This document shows, one piece after another, positions 29,665-40,216 of a stretch of DNA of 64,000 nucleotides. Location: assembly GCF_913058315.1 (NCBI RefSeq), contig NZ_CAJXQY010000004.1, positions 1 to 64,000 of the forward strand, in the 5' to 3' direction. How positions within the stretch are numbered: position 1 is the stretch's first letter; each line of letters opens with the position of its first letter. The notes beneath the pieces were generated by a model. It saw nothing but the letters and a program-made list of their open reading frames with translations. It made no database searches and was not told where the DNA came from. The stretch comes from an uncultured Alteromonas sp. Lineage in GTDB: Bacteria; Pseudomonadota; Gammaproteobacteria; Enterobacterales; Alteromonadaceae. The translations under genes were made by a program, and so were the position numbers.

Positions 29665-32600
29665 CTACTCATCTTCATCCACCATGGTCATCAGTGAAGT
29701 ATTCCCCCCCGATGCCGTGGTATCAATACTGATCGTTTTCTCGGTCATCAGACGCTGGATCAGTTTATCGTTATATTCGGCGGTGATCACCGGCAGAATA
29801 GCGCCCTGACGTTCAGCTAACATCGCCGAGATGTGTGCTGTCCGTTCGGTACTGCTGTCTACCACAACACCGGCCAGCTGTTCATCCATCAACAGTGCAT
29901 CGAGGTGGCTCAATCTGGCTACCTGGAAGACACCATCTGGCGCCCCTACCGATTTAAACTTCTCTTTGACAGCCAGCGCTTCTTCATAGAACAGATCAGA
30001 CACAACGGAAACAACGCAGTTACCGGTGGCCAGCGCCGACACAACCGACAGCATCCAGTATTCGAAAGCTACTTCTTTATCGGCGAAACACACCAATACC
30101 CCTCGTGGCTCAAGGTAGAGCTTATTAGACTCTCCCGTAGGCCCCGGCAGTATAGTGGGTTTGGCGAGCTTTTTGTCGATACTGATTAACTGCGAACGAG
30201 CCGAGGCCAGCGTGCGGTTAAGGTCATCGGCGAGCTCCTCAACAATATCCACCGTCGCCAGTTTTGCCAGTAGCTGGCGCACTTTGGAAATGCGCTCATG
30301 CAATGGCAGGTAGCGCCAGGCTTCTTCAGTCTCGGTTGCCTTACGCATAATGGCAGCCGCTTCCTCATGTTGAGTGTCACCACCTGACAGCGCGTCATCA
30401 ATGCTTTCCGGCTCTTCCAGAATGGTAGGTTTCGGGGTGGCTTTTTCCATCATTAGCCGAGACAGGTAGCTTGGTCCACCGGCTTTCGGCCCGGTGCCGG
30501 ATAATCCGCGTCCGCCAAACGGCTGAACCCCCACAATCGCACCAATCATGTTTCTGTTTATGTACACATTACCAACCCGTGAGCGGGCAGCCAGTTCATA
30601 AGCGCGTTCTTCAATACGGGAGTGGATCCCCATGGTCAGGCCGTAGCCGGTATCGTTAATCTGTTTCAGAACGTTATCCAGCTCTTTGCCTTTGAAACGC
30701 ACAACGTGCACTACCGGCCCAAACACTTCCCGTTTCAACACACTCAGATCGCTGATTTCGTAAAGCGTAGGCGGGAAAAACGTGCCGTCCTGGGCGCTTT
30801 CCGGCAGCTCTGACTGATAAAGGAGCTTGCCATTTTCTTTCATGTACTCGGCATGTTCCTGCAGCGAAGACAGGGCTTTCTGATCGATCACCGGACCAAC
30901 GTCGGTACTCAGCCACGACGGATCGTCAATAGTCAGCTCTTGCACTGCCCCGGTAAGCATTTTAATAAGGTTATCGGCAATGTCTTCCTGTACAAACAAG
31001 ACCCTTAATGCCGAGCAGCGCTGGCCGGCACTCTGAAAGCCTGAATGAATGACGTCATCCACTACCTGTTCGGGCAGTGCAGTAGAATCCACAATCATGC
31101 AGTTCTGACCGCCGGTTTCGGCAATCAGCGGTACCTGCTCACCACCGCGCTGCGCCAGCGTTTTGGAAATAAACGTACCGGTTTGTGTGGAGCCGGTAAA
31201 AATCACCGCCTTAATCCGCTCATCCGGTAGCAATACGTTGCCAACATCCGGGCCCTTGGCAATAACCAGTTGCAGGGCGTTGTCCGGCAATCCAACCGAC
31301 CGCATCATCTGCACCGCTCGCAGAGCTATCATACTGGTTTGTTCGGCAGGCTTGGCCACTACCGTGTTACCGGTAGCCAGGGCTGCCACAACCTGACCAA
31401 GGAAGATGGCCAGCGGGAAGTTCCACGGACTAATACACAGCACTACGCCACGGGGCACTAAACGCTCATCCTGGCTGAGCTCTACGGCTCTGGCGGCGTA
31501 ATAACGACAGAAGTCCACGGCTTCGCGCACCTCGTCGATAGAATCCTGCGTCACCTTACCCGCTTCACGGATACAAATAGCAATCAGCTCGTCCATATGA
31601 CGTTCGAGGGAATCAGCCACCTGATTCAACAGCATCGCCCGTTCGCTGGCAGAGCGTTCTGACCACTCTTTAAAGCCGCTTTCGGCATTATCGAGGGCCT
31701 GTTTTATGGCTGCTTCATCTGCGTAATGATGGTAACCCACAATATCGTTGAGGTTCGCCGGGTTCTTCACCGGCACCGCACCTTCCGGCACATTCTCGGG
31801 CTGCACAACGTACTGGCGAGCATAACGGCCTAAGTTGTACTTGAGAGTATTGACGGTATTCAGATCGGTAAGATCCATGCCTTTAGAATTCACCCGCTCC
31901 GGGGCAAACATCTCTGAAGCTTTATTGATTTGCTTGTTATAGCGGTATGTCAGGCGCTGAGTCAGCTCTACCGGGTCTTCAAGCAGTGCCTCTACCGGTT
32001 TGCTATCGTCCACAATGGCGTTAACGAAAGAAGAGTTAGCGCCATTTTCCAGTAAGCGACGAACCAAATAAGCGAGCAGATCTTCATGGATCCCTACCGG
32101 TGCATACACACGGCACTGAATTTGTTCTTCGGTCACCACCTGATCGTAAAGAGTATCGCCCATTCCATGCAGACACTGGAACTCAAAGCCCTGTTTGTCA
32201 TCACCGGCAAGCTCAACAATCACTGATGCGGTGTAAGCATTATGCGTGGCAAACTGGGGATAAATGGTATCGCGATATTCCAGCAGCTGGTTAGCACAAG
32301 CGTGGTAAGACACGTCGGTGGAGGATTTCCGGGTAAAGACCGGAAATGCATCTACACCCGCTGTTTGGGTAAGCTTAATTTCAGTGTCCCAGTAAGCGCC
32401 TTTCACCAGTCGCACCATCATTTTGCGACCTACGTCGAGGGTAAGTTCGCGCAGCCACTCAATTACGTGAATCGCACGTTTTTGATAGGCCTGTACGGCC
32501 AGACCAAAGCCTTCCCAGCCATCCAGATCCGGATCGCGGAACACCGCTTCAATAATATCCAGCGAGGTTTCCAGACGGTCGGCTTCTTCGGCATCAACGG

Positions 32601-33465
32601 TCAGACCAATATTGTATTCTTTGGCCATCATGCACAGTGATTTAAGTCGTTCCGGCAGCTCTTTCATAACCCGCTCGTAATGCGAAAACTCATAGCGTGG
32701 ATGGATAGCCGAGAGTTTTACCGAAATCCCCGGTGACTTACGCGGCCCTTTGCCAGCCGCCGCTTTACCGATAACCTTGATGGCCTTAACATACGCATCG
32801 TAGTACCGGTCGGCATCGGCAAAGGTGCGAGCCCCTTCACCGAGCATATCGTAAGAATATACGTAGCCTTTCTTTTCTTTTTCCTGGGCTCTTTCTACCG
32901 CATCTTCAATACTTTCGCCCATTACAAACTGACGACCCATCACGCGCATGGCAATGTTCATTGCGCGGCGGATCACCGGCTCACCCAGCCGGCCTATGGT
33001 CTTTTTAAGCAGGCCGAACTGTTCGCTTTTACGTTTATCAGCATAGTTAACCATGTTGCCGGTAAACAGCAATCCCCAGGATGAGGCGTTAACGAACAAG
33101 GATTCACTGTTGCCCAGATGCGGGGTCCACTGGCCTTTGGATAACTTGTCTCGAATGAGCTCGTCCTGCGTGTGTTTGTCTGGTACCCGCAACAACGCTT
33201 CGGCCAGACACATTAAGACCACACCTTCAGAGGTAGACAACGAATATTCGTTAAGCAAGGCATCTACACCACCGTGGCCCTCCTGCTCGCGCCGAATTTT
33301 AAGTACCATGCGTCGGGCACGCTCCCATGCCCGGCTGCGGGCCCGGGGATTGACTTCGGCAATAGGCAGGATCTGATCGACCGCGTCAGTTTCAGGGATG
33401 CGATAATAATCGCGGATTAACTGTCGGATCGGGCTGGTGGTCGTAAACGTGCTTTTAGTTAACAT
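29665..33465 (-). CDS. putA: Bifunctional proline dehydrogenase/L-glutamate-gamma-semialdehyde dehydrogenase
   Basis: PRODH motifs (VRLVKGAYWDTEIK), ALDH motifs (FTGSTQTGTFI, SAGQRCSALRVLFVQ); 1266 aa. Confidence 0.96.
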   Translation of the reverse strand: MLTKSTFTTTSPIRQLIRDYYRIPETDAVDQILPIAEVNPRARSRAWERARRMVLKIRREQEGHGGVDALLNEYSLSTSEGVVLMCLAEALLRVPDKHTQDELIRDKLSKGQWTPHLGNSESLFVNASSWGLLFTGNMVNYADKRKSEQFGLLKKTIGRLGEPVIRRAMNIAMRVMGRQFVMGESIEDAVERAQEKEKKGYVYSYDMLGEGARTFADADRYYDAYVKAIKVIGKAAAGKGPRKSPGISVKLSAIHPRYEFSHYERVMKELPERLKSLCMMAKEYNIGLTVDAEEADRLETSLDIIEAVFRDPDLDGWEGFGLAVQAYQKRAIHVIEWLRELTLDVGRKMMVRLVKGAYWDTEIKLTQTAGVDAFPVFTRKSSTDVSYHACANQLLEYRDTIYPQFATHNAYTASVIVELAGDDKQGFEFQCLHGMGDTLYDQVVTEEQIQCRVYAPVGIHEDLLAYLVRRLLENGANSSFVNAIVDDSKPVEALLEDPVELTQRLTYRYNKQINKASEMFAPERVNSKGMDLTDLNTVNTLKYNLGRYARQYVVQPENVPEGAVPVKNPANLNDIVGYHHYADEAAIKQALDNAESGFKEWSERSASERAMLLNQVADSLERHMDELIAICIREAGKVTQDSIDEVREAVDFCRYYAARAVELSQDERLVPRGVVLCISPWNFPLAIFLGQVVAALATGNTVVAKPAEQTSMIALRAVQMMRSVGLPDNALQLVIAKGPDVGNVLLPDERIKAVIFTGSTQTGTFISKTLAQRGGEQVPLIAETGGQNCMIVDSTALPEQVVDDVIHSGFQSAGQRCSALRVLFVQEDIADNLIKMLTGAVQELTIDDPSWLSTDVGPVIDQKALSSLQEHAEYMKENGKLLYQSELPESAQDGTFFPPTLYEISDLSVLKREVFGPVVHVVRFKGKELDNVLKQINDTGYGLTMGIHSRIEERAYELAARSRVGNVYINRNMIGAIVGVQPFGGRGLSGTGPKAGGPSYLSRLMMEKATPKPTILEEPESIDDALSGGDTQHEEAAAIMRKATETEEAWRYLPLHERISKVRQLLAKLATVDIVEELADDLNRTLASARSQLISIDKKLAKPTILPGPTGESNKLYLEPRGVLVCFADKEVAFEYWMLSVVSALATGNCVVSVVSDLFYEEALAVKEKFKSVGAPDGVFQVARLSHLDALLMDEQLAGVVVDSSTERTAHISAMLAERQGAILPVITAEYNDKLIQRLMTEKTISIDTTASGGNTSLMTMVDEDE

Positions 33466-33793
33466 TGAACCCCTTGTGTACTTTCTGTCGTATAAAAATT
33501 AAGATTATCACCGTTTTTTAACGCGGTAGTATGAATACAGATCACTGTTATATTTGTAGAAGCGCCTAATGCTGCGCTTTGTAACAAAGGTTATGTATTC
33601 TAACCAAGACGACTGCGCCGGGGTATGCCCCTGAACCTGCCCGTGACGAGAAAGCCGGTGAACTAACGTAAGATTTTGTTGCCACATTAACTGGCCTGTT
33701 TTGGCGCGTCAAGGCAGAGCCGGTGCGCTGCGTTGCTGTGCGATATCTAACAGCCTGGCGTTAACGGTGTCTTTCATAGTCAAGGAGCAAGCA

Positions 33794-35509
33794 ATGCAGA
33801 GCCGAGCCGCTAAGTTTTCCGTTTGGATAGCAGGGATAATTCTTACTCCGGTAGTTATCTACTGGCTGTTTGCCGACATGCTGATTAAATCCATTCTGGA
33901 GGGGCAGCTTACGCAGTCGCATGGCGCCGAGGTCAACATCGGCGGCTTTGAACATCAATTGTTTCCTTTTAAAGTCGCCATTACCGAGGTGGCGTTTACC
34001 GATCCCTCAGAGCCTCTCAACAATCAATTAGTCGTTGGCCGAATGGCAGGCGATGTCGAGCTTACCGCGCTGCTGTCAGACCAACTGATTATGAATCAGG
34101 TAGATTTACTCGATGTCGCTTTTAATCAGCCCCGCTCTGCGCCTGGTCAGGTGTTGCGTAAACCTGAAGGGCAAAGCTTCGATGATTTACTTAGCGAAGC
34201 AAAAGAAGCATTACCGACTGTGGATGAATTGCTGGAGCGCTCGCCACTAAAAACCACCGCGGCAGTAGAAGAGGCCAGAACCACTTACAACACCTATGCC
34301 GAAGCATTGAAAACCGATTATCAGTCGCTCCCCGACAAAGCGCGCCTTGAATACTACAAAACGGAAATACAGAAACTTCGCGATACGGATTTTAAAAACC
34401 CGGCCGAGGTGGTGAAAGCCAAAGAGGCGTTTGACCAGTTAAAGCAACAAATGCGCAATGATAAGGAAAGCATTACCACTTTCAGAGCGAAAGCCAGTGA
34501 GGCCAGAGCGGCAATGAGTGCTTCCTTACAGACGTTAAAAACAGCACCGGCTCAGGACTATGAATTGCTTAAAGGCGTTTATGCCGGTGACCAGGCCGCC
34601 CTTTCACAGTTGACCGAAGCGGTATTCGGCGATAAAGCGGCGCAATATAATCGTTACCTGTTCAGCGCTTTTGATTTGCTGGTTCCTTTGCTTAAAGGCA
34701 GCAACGAAACCTCAGAAACAGAAGAGCAAGCCGGTACGCCGCTGGATGTCCTCATCAGGCAAGCCAATATATCGGTCAACTGGCAGGATACCCTGCTAAC
34801 CGGCGACTGGAAAAATATTACCAATATGCACGCCGTATTTGGCAACCCGACAACTTTCTTTTTGAATGCCGCAGCCAAGGGCGCACAAACCTTCTCTACC
34901 CAGGGGCAGTTTTTTATTGATAGTAACGGGCTGGACGCCTCGCAGACATGGCAAATTGCCGGGGTGCTGCTGGACAGTGTTGCCCTGAGCCAAAACCCGC
35001 GACTTGATGCGTCAATTAAGCAAGCCTTACTGGCGACCAGTGGTTCGCTTAAGATTACTGATAATATCCTCAATGGTTCGGGCCAGGTCGACCTGACCGA
35101 ACTGACCATGGCAGCCACCGGCAGTGATAACCTGACTAACGCCATAGCCGGGTTGCTCGATAGTCTTAAGCAGCTTGATATGAAAATGGACATTGGCGGT
35201 ACGCTGACGGCCCCCAATTTTGGTTTTTCGTCTGACCTGGACAGGCAGCTGGCAAACGCAGCATTATCCAGCCTGAGTGCATCGCAACAGGATAAACTGA
35301 GCGAACTGAATAGCAAATTACAAGGCATGGTGGGCGATCAGGACGACAACCTGGCCAGCGAACTTGGCAATATATCCACCTGGCTGACCGCCAGTCAGCG
35401 TGACGAAGCCGCATTGCAGGAATTACTGCAGGCTACGTTTAAAAACGCGGTGGAAAAACAGAAAGACAAGCTGCTGAACAAACTGTTCGATAAACTGGAT
35501 GGACGTTAA
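33794..35509 (+). CDS. TIGR03545-type membrane-anchored protein
   Basis: N-terminal TM segment, AsmA-like beginning (VDLLDVAFNQPRSAPGQVLRKP), coiled-coil middle. Family from memory. ORF track begins at 33701. Confidence 0.7.
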   Translation: MQSRAAKFSVWIAGIILTPVVIYWLFADMLIKSILEGQLTQSHGAEVNIGGFEHQLFPFKVAITEVAFTDPSEPLNNQLVVGRMAGDVELTALLSDQLIMNQVDLLDVAFNQPRSAPGQVLRKPEGQSFDDLLSEAKEALPTVDELLERSPLKTTAAVEEARTTYNTYAEALKTDYQSLPDKARLEYYKTEIQKLRDTDFKNPAEVVKAKEAFDQLKQQMRNDKESITTFRAKASEARAAMSASLQTLKTAPAQDYELLKGVYAGDQAALSQLTEAVFGDKAAQYNRYLFSAFDLLVPLLKGSNETSETEEQAGTPLDVLIRQANISVNWQDTLLTGDWKNITNMHAVFGNPTTFFLNAAAKGAQTFSTQGQFFIDSNGLDASQTWQIAGVLLDSVALSQNPRLDASIKQALLATSGSLKITDNILNGSGQVDLTELTMAATGSDNLTNAIAGLLDSLKQLDMKMDIGGTLTAPNFGFSSDLDRQLANAALSSLSASQQDKLSELNSKLQGMVGDQDDNLASELGNISTWLTASQRDEAALQELLQATFKNAVEKQKDKLLNKLFDKLDGR

Positions 35510-35549
35510 GCATCCAGCGCGGCATAATAACTTCGACTAATTCGAACAG

Positions 35550-35849
35550 GTGTTCATTGTGTGGCGAGATCGGGCAATCCTATTTATTCTGTTAGCGCTG
35601 TTAGGCGCGCTACAGGTTCGCCTGTGGCTCGGGAAAAACAGCATCCCTGACTATCTGGCCAAGCAACAAGAAGTGCAAAAACAGCATCAGCAAAACGCCA
35701 ACCTGGTGCAGCGTAACGCCTTGTTAAAGGCAGACATCAGCGATTTGACTATTGGCCTTGAGGCGGTAGAAGAAAGAGCCAGAAACGAGCTGGGCCTGAT
35801 CAAACGGGGTGAAACCTTCTACCGGATATTACCCACCGAAGAAGACTAA
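35550..35849 (+). CDS. ftsB: Cell division protein FtsB
   Basis: Small bitopic coiled coil; EAVEERARNELGLIKRGETFYRI; immediately upstream of ispD. Confidence 0.92.
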   Translation: MFIVWRDRAILFILLALLGALQVRLWLGKNSIPDYLAKQQEVQKQHQQNANLVQRNALLKADISDLTIGLEAVEERARNELGLIKRGETFYRILPTEED

Positions 35850-35923
35850 AGGGTGCGGGTAATTTCTGGCTTAACTCTCCCTTCCGGCAATGACCATCAA
35901 GAACAATAAAGAGAAACAAACCT

Positions 35924-37111
35924 TTGAGCATAACTAATACATCCATTGTTGCCGTGGTTCCTGCGGCAGGTATTGGTTCACGAATGCAGGCCGATCGCCC
36001 TAAACAATATCTGACGATAGGCGCGCAAACTATTCTGGAACATACGCTGCTAACGCTGGCAGCCCACCCGGTGATCTCTCGGGTTGTGGTGGCCATTAGT
36101 CCCGATGATGAATACTTTAAGCAGCTACCGCTGCAAGATGCGCCCTGGCTTACAACCGTTCACGGCGGCGAGAGTCGGGCAGACTCGGTATACAACGCTC
36201 TGGCAGAGCTGGCCGATGACGAGTGGGCCCTGGTGCACGACGCCGCCCGCCCCTGCGTAAGTCACCTCGATATCAGCCGGTTAACCGAGCGTACCGGCGC
36301 TGTGGATTTTAGTGGAGGCATTCTTGCCACACCGGTTCGCGATACTATGAAGCGCGGCACAGCCAGTACCAACTCAACCCCGGTGGTAGTGAAAACAGAA
36401 GAGCGGGACAACCTCTGGCACGCACTAACCCCTCAGTTGTTCCCGGCTGGCATTTTACGTGATGCGCTGGCTGGTGCATTGCAAGCCGGCGCAGTGGTGA
36501 CCGACGAAGCTTCAGCAATGGAGTTTGCCGGCCACAGCGTTGAATTAATCGACAGCGATCCGGCGAATATCAAAATTACGCGCCCGGCAGACTTAACCCT
36601 GGCACAATTTTATTTACAACAAAGCAGGCAATTGACTCTTATGCGAATCGGACACGGTTACGACGTTCACAAATTCGGCGGCGAAGGCCCAATTACTATT
36701 GGTGGTGTAAGCATTGATTATGAGCAGGGCCTGCTGGCCCACTCAGACGGCGATGTACTGATCCACGCCCTTTCCGACGCCTTACTGGGCGCTGCTGCAC
36801 TGGGTGATATCGGTAAACATTTTCCCGATACAGACAGTGCTTATGCCGGGGCCGATAGCCGCGGATTGTTGCGCGATGTGATGGCCCGGCTACACGGCCT
36901 GGGCTATAAGCTGGTTAATGCCGATATGACTATTGTTGCCCAGGCGCCCAAAATGGCGCCGTACATACCGACCATGCAGCAATTACTCGCCAGCGACTGT
37001 CAGGTCGACACCGATCAAATCAATGTAAAAGCCACCACTACCGAAAAACTCGGTTTTGCCGGTCGCAAAGAGGGCATCTCAGCCTACGCTGTTGCCCTGA
37101 TTACGAAATGA
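35924..37111 (+). CDS. ispDF: Fused IspD-IspF reading frame (MEP cytidylyltransferase / MECDP synthase)
   Basis: Isp[30 protein letters not shown]; Isp[47 protein letters not shown]. No stop between them; apparent TTG start. Confidence 0.93.
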   Translation: MSITNTSIVAVVPAAGIGSRMQADRPKQYLTIGAQTILEHTLLTLAAHPVISRVVVAISPDDEYFKQLPLQDAPWLTTVHGGESRADSVYNALAELADDEWALVHDAARPCVSHLDISRLTERTGAVDFSGGILATPVRDTMKRGTASTNSTPVVVKTEERDNLWHALTPQLFPAGILRDALAGALQAGAVVTDEASAMEFAGHSVELIDSDPANIKITRPADLTLAQFYLQQSRQLTLMRIGHGYDVHKFGGEGPITIGGVSIDYEQGLLAHSDGDVLIHALSDALLGAAALGDIGKHFPDTDSAYAGADSRGLLRDVMARLHGLGYKLVNADMTIVAQAPKMAPYIPTMQQLLASDCQVDTDQINVKATTTEKLGFAGRKEGISAYAVALITK

Positions 37112-38175
37112 GCACTATGCAACTACACACTGAACACTGGCAATACCTTAACGATACACCCGTCGCCAGCGGGCTACTAAAACAACATATTGCCGATTTT
37201 AAGGTAACCGAAGAGCTCGGCTATACACTGTCCGGTGATGGTGAACATATTTATGTCGAGCTTGAGAAAACGCAGCTCAATACCGCCTACGTAGCCGAGC
37301 AACTGGCCAGTTTTTGTGGTTTGCCACTACGCCAGGTGACCTACGCCGGTCGAAAAGACAAGTATGCCGTTACCCGTCAGTGGTTTGGTGTGCATGTGCC
37401 AGGCAAAACCGAATTTAACTGGGACGCCTTTACCCTTGAAGGCACCCGAATCCTGCAGGTACAGCGTCATAACAAAAAACTGCGTACCGGCCAATTAAAA
37501 GGTAATCACTTTGAAATTACCCTGCGAGCAGTGACCGACCCGGATGCGGTAGTAAACAGACTGCAGCAGGCGGCCCGGACCGGCGTACCCAATTTTTACG
37601 GCAGCCAGCGTTTTGGCGTCCAGCGGATCAGTGAAGAGGGCGAAGTTAACCGCGGTGGCAATCTGATGATGGCGGAACGGATGCTTAACGGCGAGGTAAT
37701 TAAAAACCGTAATAAACGTTCTATGGCCCTGTCGGCGTTGCGTAGCTGGCTGTTTAACGAAATGCTGTCGAACCGCATCGCCAGGGGCTGCCTGCATACC
37801 ATAACCCCCGGCGACGTGATCAACCTTGCCGGTTCGAACAGTATTTTTGTTGCTGATGAAGACATCCAGCCACTCAGTGAGCGTTTAACCCGACAAGATC
37901 TGTCTACCACCATCCCATTGTGGGGCAAAGGCGATATTGGTTCGGCGGGCGATGCCAGGATCATGGAGCTGGAATCAGCCGCCGCTTATCCCGAGGTCAC
38001 CGCGTTTCTGGCCGATCAAAAACTCAGTATGGAACGTCGTGCTGCGATTATTTGGCCACAACGGCTTGAATGCAATCAGCAAGGTGATACATTAATCATA
38101 CGGTTTTTCCTGCCCTCAGGCTGCTTTGCGACCGCGGTATTAAGAGAATGTCTGCTTACCACCGAGTTAGCCTGA
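37108..38175 (+). CDS. truD: tRNA pseudouridine(13) synthase TruD
   Basis: [38 protein letters not shown] motifs. Confidence 0.96.
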   Translation: MSTMQLHTEHWQYLNDTPVASGLLKQHIADFKVTEELGYTLSGDGEHIYVELEKTQLNTAYVAEQLASFCGLPLRQVTYAGRKDKYAVTRQWFGVHVPGKTEFNWDAFTLEGTRILQVQRHNKKLRTGQLKGNHFEITLRAVTDPDAVVNRLQQAARTGVPNFYGSQRFGVQRISEEGEVNRGGNLMMAERMLNGEVIKNRNKRSMALSALRSWLFNEMLSNRIARGCLHTITPGDVINLAGSNSIFVADEDIQPLSERLTRQDLSTTIPLWGKGDIGSAGDARIMELESAAAYPEVTAFLADQKLSMERRAAIIWPQRLECNQQGDTLIIRFFLPSGCFATAVLRECLLTTELA

Positions 38176-38219
38176 TGGAACACATTTTCTGTAGATACAA
38201 CCGGTATACTTATTAGCTT

Positions 38220-38963
38220 ATGAAAATACTACTCAGTAATGACGACAGCGTTTTTGCCAAAGGCATTGCCACCATGCATACCGCGCTGGCAAAACAGCAT
38301 GATGTTACGGTAATTGCCCCCGACCGCAACTGCAGCGGCGCGAGTAATGCTTTGTCATTGCATCAGCCATTGCGAATTCAGCAAATGGAGAATGGCTTTT
38401 TCGCCGTTAATGGTACGCCTTCCGACTGCGTCCATCTGGGGGTTAACAGCTTTTTGCAAGAAGATCCCGAACTGGTTGTCTCTGGCATTAATCACGGCGC
38501 GAATCTCGGCGACGATGTGATTTACTCGGGCACGGTAGCAGCCGCTACCGAAGGCCGATACATGGGCTTACCAGCCATAGCCGTTTCGTTATGCAATTAT
38601 GAGGGTGGTCATTTTGAAACCGCCGCCCGGGTCGTGGTGGAAGTAATAGAGAAATTAATCACTCACCCACTGCCAGCCAATCAGATCCTGAATATTAACG
38701 TGCCGGATTTACCTTATGACAAACTGGCCGGAGTCAAGGTCACCCGCCAGGGCCGACGCCACCGCGCAGAGTCCATGGTAAAAGCGAAGGATGCCTTTGG
38801 CCGGCCGATATACTGGTACGGCCCGGCCGGCGCAGAACAGGATGCCGGGCCGGGGACGGATTTTCATGCTATCGCAAACGGTTATTGCTCAGTAACACCA
38901 CTGAGCGTTGATATGACTGCCCGCGACAGCATTGCAGAAATGGAAAAGTGGCTGGAAATGTAA
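38220..38963 (+). CDS. surE: 5'/3'-nucleotidase SurE
   Basis: MKILLSNDDSVFAKGI, VSGINHGANLGDDVIYSGTVAAATEGR. Confidence 0.97.
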   Translation: MKILLSNDDSVFAKGIATMHTALAKQHDVTVIAPDRNCSGASNALSLHQPLRIQQMENGFFAVNGTPSDCVHLGVNSFLQEDPELVVSGINHGANLGDDVIYSGTVAAATEGRYMGLPAIAVSLCNYEGGHFETAARVVVEVIEKLITHPLPANQILNINVPDLPYDKLAGVKVTRQGRRHRAESMVKAKDAFGRPIYWYGPAGAEQDAGPGTDFHAIANGYCSVTPLSVDMTARDSIAEMEKWLEM

Positions 38964-39005
38964 GCCTCAATAAGAAAAATAACCCGCAACAAGAATTAAT
39001 GACAC

Positions 39006-39641
39006 ATGAGAACAACAAGAAAAGGCGATGCACTCGCGCAGCTGTTGTGCGATGAAGGGATTTCGAATCAGAAGGTGCTCAATGCTGTAGCCAGTGTTCC
39101 CCGCGAACGCTTTTTACCGGATGCATTGCAGCATAAGGCCTATCAGAATACGGCATTACCCATTGGACAGGGACAAACCATATCGCAACCTTATATTGTT
39201 GCCAAAATGAGTGAATTGCTGCTGGCTGCACCGAACGCCGCGAACTCAGTACTGGAAATTGGCACCGGCTCCGGCTATCAAACCGCCATTCTCGCTTTGC
39301 TGTTTCCCCAGGTTTTTTCGGTTGAACGCATCAAAGCGCTGCAATTTCAGGCCAAACGCCGTATGAACCAGCTTGATTTACATAATATAAAAATGAAGCA
39401 TGGCGACGGCTGGCAAGGTTGGAGCAGTAAAGGCCCCTACGACTGCATTATTGTTACTGCGGCGGCCAGCAGTATTCCCCAGGCCCTAACCGACCAGCTC
39501 AATGAAGGCGGCCGACTGGTGATACCGGTGGGCGACGACCAACAGGAATTACTTTGTATCGATAAAATTGAAGGCGAACTGCACAGTACCACTGTGGAAG
39601 CGGTTCGTTTTGTTCCCCTGGTGGCCGGAGACCTCCTTTGA
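39006..39641 (+). CDS. pcm: Protein-L-isoaspartate O-methyltransferase
   Basis: [42 protein letters not shown]. Confidence 0.96.
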   Translation: MRTTRKGDALAQLLCDEGISNQKVLNAVASVPRERFLPDALQHKAYQNTALPIGQGQTISQPYIVAKMSELLLAAPNAANSVLEIGTGSGYQTAILALLFPQVFSVERIKALQFQAKRRMNQLDLHNIKMKHGDGWQGWSSKGPYDCIIVTAAASSIPQALTDQLNEGGRLVIPVGDDQQELLCIDKIEGELHSTTVEAVRFVPLVAGDLL

Positions 39642-40216
39642 AATTATTCCAACCTTGTTATGATCTCGCTTTACGCTGGTCTAAGCACCCGGCCGCCAGT
39701 CGCTATCTGGCGATACTGAGCTTCGCCGAGTCAGTCATTTTTCCCATACCACCAGATGTCATGCTGGCGCCCATGTCGCTCTCGCAGCCATCGCGGGCCT
39801 GGCACTTTGCCCTGATCACCACCATAGCTTCGATTGTTGGCGGGGTGGCAGGTTATCTGTTGGGCTTTTTTGCTTTCGACACCCTGTTACAGCCCTATAT
39901 TGAATCATCAGGTTACGCTCACAAACTGGAAACCGCTATTGGCTGGTTTGAAGCCTACGGCGTGTGGGTAGTTTTCCTGGCGGGGTTTTCGCCTATCCCG
40001 TACAAGGTTTTCACCATCAGCGCCGGTTTCTTGCAAATGGCTTTTCTACCCTTTTTAGTTGCCTCAGCCGTTGGCCGCGGTGCGAGGTTTTTTTTAGTGG
40101 CAACACTTATGAAATGGGGTGGCGCTAAGATGGAAGAGCAGTTGCGTAAATATGTGGAAGTGCTTGGCTGGGCAGTGGTTGGACTGGCGGTTGTCGCTTA
40201 TTTGATGCTACGATGA
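39638..40216 (+). CDS. YqaA-family DedA/SNARE-associated membrane protein
   Basis: TTG start overlapping pcm stop; [18 protein letters not shown]; multi-TM. Confidence 0.9.
   Translation: MKLFQPCYDLALRWSKHPAASRYLAILSFAESVIFPIPPDVMLAPMSLSQPSRAWHFALITTIASIVGGVAGYLLGFFAFDTLLQPYIESSGYAHKLETAIGWFEAYGVWVVFLAGFSPIPYKVFTISAGFLQMAFLPFLVASAVGRGARFFLVATLMKWGGAKMEEQLRKYVEVLGWAVVGLAVVAYLMLR

Noticed and set aside
33466-33793. Extended N-terminus or extra gene between putA and the TIGR03545-like gene
   Set aside because: The ORF extension to 33701 is low-complexity with no signal; the ATG at 33794 follows AAGGAG and starts a proper TM anchor.
34654-35328. 224 aa minus-strand ORF inside the TIGR03545-like gene
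   Set aside because: Antisense frame to a coherent coding sequence; Ser/Leu-rich with no recognised motif.
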